From Tomocerus qinae (lineage: Eukaryota; Arthropoda; Collembola; Entomobryomorpha; Tomoceridae): a DNA stretch of 64,000 bases. Location of the stretch: the NCBI GenBank assembly GCA_020055645.1, contig CM034546.1:59458001-59522000 (forward strand). Direction: 5' to 3'. The notes beneath the pieces are model-generated. The model ran no database searches. It was given only the letters and a program-made list of their open reading frames with translations, and had not been told where the DNA came from. Of the stretch, positions 58,701 to 64,000 are shown in pieces. Position 1 is the first letter of the stretch. Every line of letters starts with the position of its first letter. The position numbers and the translations under genes were made by a program.

Positions 58701-61700
58701 AGAAGCGAGTACAAGATGTAATTTCATCAGACCAGCTGACAAAGGAATCGTACAATGTTATTCCATTCGAGATAACCAAATCTACTTCAACGTGAAAAAA
58801 ACTTATTTTAAAGGGTTTGATAATCGCTTCTGTAAGTCTTTGTACGATTATAACAAACTAATACTATTATTGACAATTAGTTAATGATACAGATTTTGAA
58901 AATAAGAAAAACTACGACAAGTGTTTTAAACTAAGGTGCCTTATGTACAACAATAGATCAATTATCATGATTAAGCTTGTATATATCCAGTTGGGGACAG
59001 CGGAGGGCCTGGTCCCCCTACAACAAATGCCCACACCCTTTACACATTTATAAATGTATCTGTGAAATTCATAGGATATAATTTCGTTATAGATATTGAA
59101 GATGAAATGGAGGAAAGACCCCCAATAAATGCAATTTTAAAGATAAATAATACAAACACGACGCCTTATTATTATTCAAATGGTAAGTTTTCATTCCGAT
59201 GTGAAGCCCATTCATTTTTCTACGATCATGGACTTAAATGGTTTATCGTTTTTCATGGTGGAAAAGTAAAGCAAGGTGAAAATTGTTATACCAATATATA
59301 CAGATTTAAAAAATATTTATACAATATATTTTTTTTAAAGTTTAACTATCATGTTTAATGATATTGAATCTTCAATGATTTTTAGGGCATGGTGTGCAAC
59401 ACATTCAAAACAATCTCAACCCCGAAAGCACTATTGAAATAGTTTTCGGAGATGCAGATGATCGAATTGAAAAACTTATCTGTAGTGCTCCAATTTTGAA
59501 TACATACGAATGGAATAATATTTCATTAAATATAAATAATATAATTGGTAATGAAATTTTAAATGTGATCAAATTAATCCTGTCAGAAATTAATGTAAAA
59601 TTGGCAGGATTATTGCAAAATAGATGTGCATACTAAAAATTGTGGAAATTTTTTATCACTTAATTACGTATTTTGACCACCATAATCATTTTATTACCAA
59701 ATTATTCTATAGAATCAACACCACCCAAATTTGCAATCAAGTATACAGAAATAATTTTCAACGAAAAGGAGAAAAGTCAAAGTATAATCTGCCAAGCAGA
59801 GGGAATACCAGAGCCCAAAATCAAATGGACAATATCTAATCAGGTTACTATAATATTATGTTATATATTTGTTACTTTTACTTGTTAATGCTTAATTCAT
59901 ACAATGAATGAAAGAGTAAAAGAGTTTTCTATTGTAAAATTTTAGAAAATCCAGGAATCGGTTATTTTTTTAAATGAAAAAACCTTACTTTTCCCAAAAT
60001 TTCACAAAGATTTATTTGGAGAATATATTTGCACGGCAACAAATTTCATTGGAAATGCGACAAAAGTATTTAAGCTAAAAGGTAGTTAAAATTCACTACA
60101 AAACTTCCTTTTTTGAAAATAATAAGTATAAAGGTTGTCAGTTGTCTGAAAATGTGCTGCATATATTGAGAGTGATGAAAAAATTTTATAAAATAAATAC
60201 ATTTTCCTCTTTTCCAGAACCGATTGCCGATAGAACAGTCCTCTATTCATCACTTGTTTCAACTTTGGTTATTGCATCATTGTTATGTATATGCGCAATT
60301 TTCTTTCTCCTGTGGATTAAAAAGGTACATTTTGTCCATCAAATTTATAAAATATTAATATTTGGCTTATCATTGAAATAATTTACGATTTCAGTCAAAT
60401 AATTAAAAATATCCCTTCACTCCTTTATCCTTTAATAATAATTGAAGATTTAGTAAATGTTGAAGACTTTCTTCCAATGCCAATTGTATTACGACACGAT
60501 TCGGAAGACATTGCTTAAACTTTTGTCAACAGCCATTCTGTAAATAAGACCCTATACTAAGACTTCGTATAAGCACTCCTGGATCTTAAGTCTTGCTATT
60601 AAGCGGCCTTATATAGTGGTGTGCCTACAGTGGTAAAAGGAGTGAATCCGCATCACCCTTTTTAGACAATACAGAAATCATACAATCTTACAGAAAAAAA
60701 TTTAGTTCCCACTTTACCGCTACTCTCTCTTTTACCAAAGTTAAAGAGTAATAAAGTCGTCACTTTTTTTCCCCTGTTTTCACTTAGCAGAATCAAAATT
60801 GTTAGGTTAATAATTGCACCGATCACTAAATAAACCTGTACAATAAGACTGCTATTGACGTATTATCCCCATGGTGCAGTTTATATACCCACGTGTTAGG
60901 GTAACAACCAATAACCAAGGGTAACAAACAATAGCCAAGGGTAGGAATCAATAAGGAAGTTGCAGCTATATCTCAATAGCATTAGCAGTCTTATTGTATA
61001 GGGATAGTATTGTATGTTTTAGTCTATGTAATAATTGTAGCAACGTAGAAATTATATTATAACTTTTGCATCCCTGTAGCTACAATCCAACCGACCACCC
61101 ACTCTAGGCAACGCCTTTTAAGTCGCTGGCCTCTCTATCTTTACTTAACAGTTATTTATTTTAGGCATAATAAAATAGATAACGTCCGAAAGAATCAAAT
61201 TTAGGATTAGGTTGTATTATAAAATCTGAAGTTTACATTAAATGCATGACAATTAACACGAAATTTTAGGTCAATAAGTACCGTGAAATTAAAGAAATCA
61301 TTCGCCTGTTAAATGGAAACGAAGATGCTCGATTAAAAATTGACATCGGAGGGGACACCGAAACCACAATTGAAACAACAGCCGGCCTACCATTCAATAC
61401 CGCTTATGATATAGTAAAAAATTCATTCTTCATTGGTGAGACTATTTTTCTTGTACTATGAAAGAGTATTAGATAACCTTTAAATGTAGTTACATACATG
61501 CCTAAACAAGGACTGTGCAGTATCAGCCAAAAAAAGAGGAGTATAAGAGAAGTAAGGTATTTTAATACATCCTGTCCAAAGGTCGGGTTATAAAACAATT
61601 TTATTTAAAAAAGTTACAAATAAAATATATTTTTAATGCCATTTTGTATGATTTAAATAATAAATGATTATTGATTTCGAAGAAATACTAACATTTTTAA

Positions 61701-63599
61701 TTAAGGTTGTAACTTCACAAAAGTCCAAGATATTATTATGTACGATATAAGTTTATTGAATTTAATTGTGGGATTTTTTTATAAGATACCAATTGTATCC
61801 TTGGTTCCGGTGAGTTTGGAGACGTTTTTAAAGGTCGGCTTAATGGAGTGCAAGGGTTTGTCGCTTTTAAAACCGTACGAAGGGATTGTCCCACTGTATA
61901 CCTGAAATCATTGGTGATGGAATTAAAGATTCTGATGTACGTCGGAGAAAATAATAATTTAATAAAATTCTACGGAGCCTACAGAGAAGACATTAAAAAA
62001 GGTTTATTATTTTTATTTTTAATACATTGCCTGATTGCCTCCCTATCAAACGAAAGATATTAACCTCCTATGGTTACGAGCTGTATAATTAATACTCACC
62101 TGTAGTATAATGACTTCGAGCAGTCGTTCATTTGTCGTCTTTGAAGCCTTATAGGGGCGTATTAAGCTGCGTAACTGAGATGTAGTAAACATATAGGTAA
62201 TAATAAAGCATAAAATTTTGAAACCTATCGTCATGTTTTGACACTATTGTATTCATAAAAAATTTAAATCTCAAACTCAAATTGTTTGTAAAACTTGAAG
62301 GTCACATTGTTTACCAATACAATATAGACACTTAGAGCATCAAATTTTAATATTGAGTGATCTTCGTCTAATGTTAGTATACGATAATATTATGTCGGTA
62401 ATAAAATTTGGAATTAGTTGGATATAATATTTCCATCCAGAAATAGTAAAAGTTTAATTCTAATGTATAAATGATAATAATATAAAATGATAATATATAA
62501 AATAATATTTAATTATTCACCTAACAAAATACTTTTCTTGAACAGGTATCCTTTATGTTGCTCTAGAATTTTGTGATCTTGGGTCCTTGAATTCATATTT
62601 AAGAAACAATAAACACATTTTTCTTAAATGTCCTGTACTAAGTTCTAACAAGGATGATGGAACGGATAATAGGTATATAAATGAAATAAAAAGGAAGATA
62701 GTTTAAAATCTCTTGCTCTGTGGTAATAATTAACATTTTAATTTGGATTGTTTTACTCTCACGCAGCATTGCTAACAAAAATGAGAGTAAAATAGTGATT
62801 CCCAATTTTAATAAACTTCATTCGGTCAAAACTTTACTATTATGGTCCTGGCAAATTGCTTCTGGAATGGAATATCTGGCTAGTAAAAAAGTCGTTCACG
62901 CAGATTTAGCAACAAGGAATGTTTTGCTCACTGCGGAAGGTGATGCCAAGATTTCCGATTTCGGTTTGAGTAGGCAAATGTATAATTACATGGACTACGT
63001 TAAGACAACAAAAGATCCACTTCCATGGCGTTGGTTAGCTTTGGAAACGCTGTTGACAAATACCTTTTCAAGCCAATCGGATGTTTGGGCTTATGGAATC
63101 ACACTCTGGGAAATATTTACCCTTGGCGAAGTTCCCTACCCTGGATTAAATTATTCTGTTGAATTTGCAACAGAAATTGAAAATGGATTGAGGAACAAAA
63201 GGCCTAAATATGCATCCGAGGAATTGTATTTTTTTTTTACATAATACATATTTTCTGATAGGCATTTAATGGAATAGAAATAAGCGAGTGTACTTTATTT
63301 ACAGATACAACATTATGATTAGATGCTGGAATCCACAACCTAAGAGTCGTCCAACATTTACTACTCTTCGTATTATATTTGATGACGCTTTGTCAAAAGA
63401 TATGATGAATATTGACAGGAAGGTGATTGCTGATATATGCTTAATGATTTCATTGTTTTATAAAACATTCACATCACAATAACGATAAAATTTTCTAATT
63501 CATTCTTTTTCAATCACTTTTAAGGTTATTGAAAGGGATGACATATTGGAAGTGGCAAATGAATTGGCTCTATCAATGTACACGACATTTGAAGCATAA
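52706..63599 (+). CDS. Receptor tyrosine kinase B, Ig-type, about 1142-1163 aa, 18 exons, tandem paralogue of A
   Basis: Exons: 52706-53243, 53325-53467, 53992 (or 54055)-54217, 55373-55550, 56547-56707, 57910-58040, 58606-58831, 59093-59284, 59386-59547, 59713-59843, 59946-60081, 60218-60324, 61270-61435, 61786-62001, 62546-62672, 62767-63225, 63305-63422 and 63525-63599. Twelve exons have exactly the length of their RTK A counterparts and all phases agree. The domain order is the same: signal peptide, diverged Ig-like modules, I-set module (CQAEGIPEPKIKW, FGEYICTATN), transmembrane helix (exon 12), kinase with GSGEFGDVFKG, VAFK, HADLATRN, DFG and PWRWLALETLL. HRD is HAD here (non-RD). Exon 3: an acceptor at 53990-53991 is stronger, while one at 54053-54054 restores the length seen in A. 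Exon 8: donor 59285 matches A in length, but GTGAAA at 59276 is an equally in-frame alternative. Introns are longer than in A and full of repeats. An intact, probably functional receptor. Confidence 0.86.
54539..54769. repeat. Long foldback: 101-bp arms, 29-nt loop, in intron 3 of RTK B
   Basis: The left arm 54539-54639 and right arm 54669-54769 are reverse complements with about three mismatches. The transcript would form a nearly perfect 101-bp hairpin. The arms start TTATTATA and include CCGATAAGAAAATATAATAG and ACGAGTTCG. It is probably a recent foldback/MITE; no clear target-site duplication was seen. Confidence 0.92.
55972..56045. repeat. Possible relic of the family B hAT MITE in intron 4 of RTK B
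   Basis: GTGGTGGGTAGTGG, AAAAGTGGCCCATGGGTGGC resembles the subterminal repeats of 6135-6393, but the termini are lost. Confidence 0.35.
56886..58490. repeat. Diverged internal duplications in introns 5 and 6 of RTK B
   Basis: A block with GCCTTTGAGTAGGGC, GATGGGTGGCGCATCAAATT and CAGTGATATC-TGA occurs at about 56890-57180 and again at 57460-57730. A second block with TAATAACACGCGAGATTTTAAG and TTCACCGTTTACTTTAAAA occurs at about 57190-57420, at 58255-58490 and again outside the gene at 51300-51490. The mosaic points to repeated unequal exchange within the RTK locus. Confidence 0.8.
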
Positions 63600-64000
63600 T
63601 GTTACTAAAACCAAACATCTGCAACCAACCACCTGCACATTGGAATGAATTTCACATGAATTTAAACTTACTATCTAAACAGTAACAATGATCAGCAGAC
63701 TCAATAATGTTTAATATTGTCTTTTACAATACCAAATATAAAAGCTTATTGGTTTCTCAACTAACTGTCAATCAGGAACTAGGGCAATTGTCCCTTCATG
63801 TAAGTTCTATTGATTTAAATTAGGTTCGTTTTGTTAAAAATCAAATTTTCTGTATTAACATGTTATAGAATTAGGTGGAATAATATACCTATTAATATCA
63901 TTAATATTACATGGTTATTATTAGTGTATTAAAGTATATTATATTATAGCTTGATGTAAATTCAATCGTAGCAAAAATATTTTGGCTTCAGTTTTAGTTA
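63600..64000. other. 3' flank of RTK B
   Basis: Non-coding, AT-rich. No further gene starts before the window ends. Confidence 0.5.

Overview
This is an AT-rich, intron-bearing animal window, most likely from an arthropod. The evidence is a gustatory-receptor-like gene, an ionotropic-receptor-like gene, small secreted cysteine-rich peptides and a local family of Ig-type receptor tyrosine kinases (RTKs), all with GT-AG introns. A springtail (Collembola) or a related early hexapod is my best guess, from the mix of divergent chemoreceptors and expanded RTKs; nothing here proves it. No rRNA, functional tRNA or CRISPR was seen.

Layout. 1-402: start of a Ty3/gypsy-type gag on the minus strand. 2780-4773 (-): three-exon chemoreceptor with a hAT MITE in intron 1. 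6639-11639: young LTR retrotransposon with near-identical 0.74 kb LTRs, a Gag-like ORF and no pol. 12081-13416 (-): unrecognised gene with a mariner-like MITE in its intron. 14101-16384 (-): membrane-anchored tyrosine pseudokinase (HRN and DFS instead of HRD and DFG). 17274-17549 (-) and 18730-22332 (+): two short secreted Cys-containing peptide genes; the second has a 3.4 kb intron holding two 40-bp minisatellite arrays. 22515-23689: hAT element with a nested TIR element. 25298-27093: almost perfect 0.9 kb tandem duplication. 28038-31510 (-): 874-residue DDE-transposase-like gene with a spliced 5' exon. 33651-34120 (-): tRNA-derived SINE. 34520-36443: second copy of the 22515 hAT family, carrying a 5'-truncated non-LTR retrotransposon with an RNase H domain. 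36770-39256 (+): ionotropic-receptor gene broken by a 403-bp hAT MITE. 41021-47694 (+) and 52706-63599 (+): two intact 18-exon RTK paralogues, with a decayed RTK fragment between them.

How the parts relate. The two long RTKs are tandem duplicates with the same intron phases and mostly the same exon lengths. The 14-16 kb pseudokinase shares the same kinase intron layout at several junctions but appears to lack the ectodomain. Together they are a local receptor-kinase family with one signalling-dead-looking member.

Mobile DNA. At least seven hAT-type elements with 8-bp target-site duplications lie in 64 kb, in three families with two copies each plus one single element. Several reciprocal empty sites in the window allow insertion boundaries to be read exactly.
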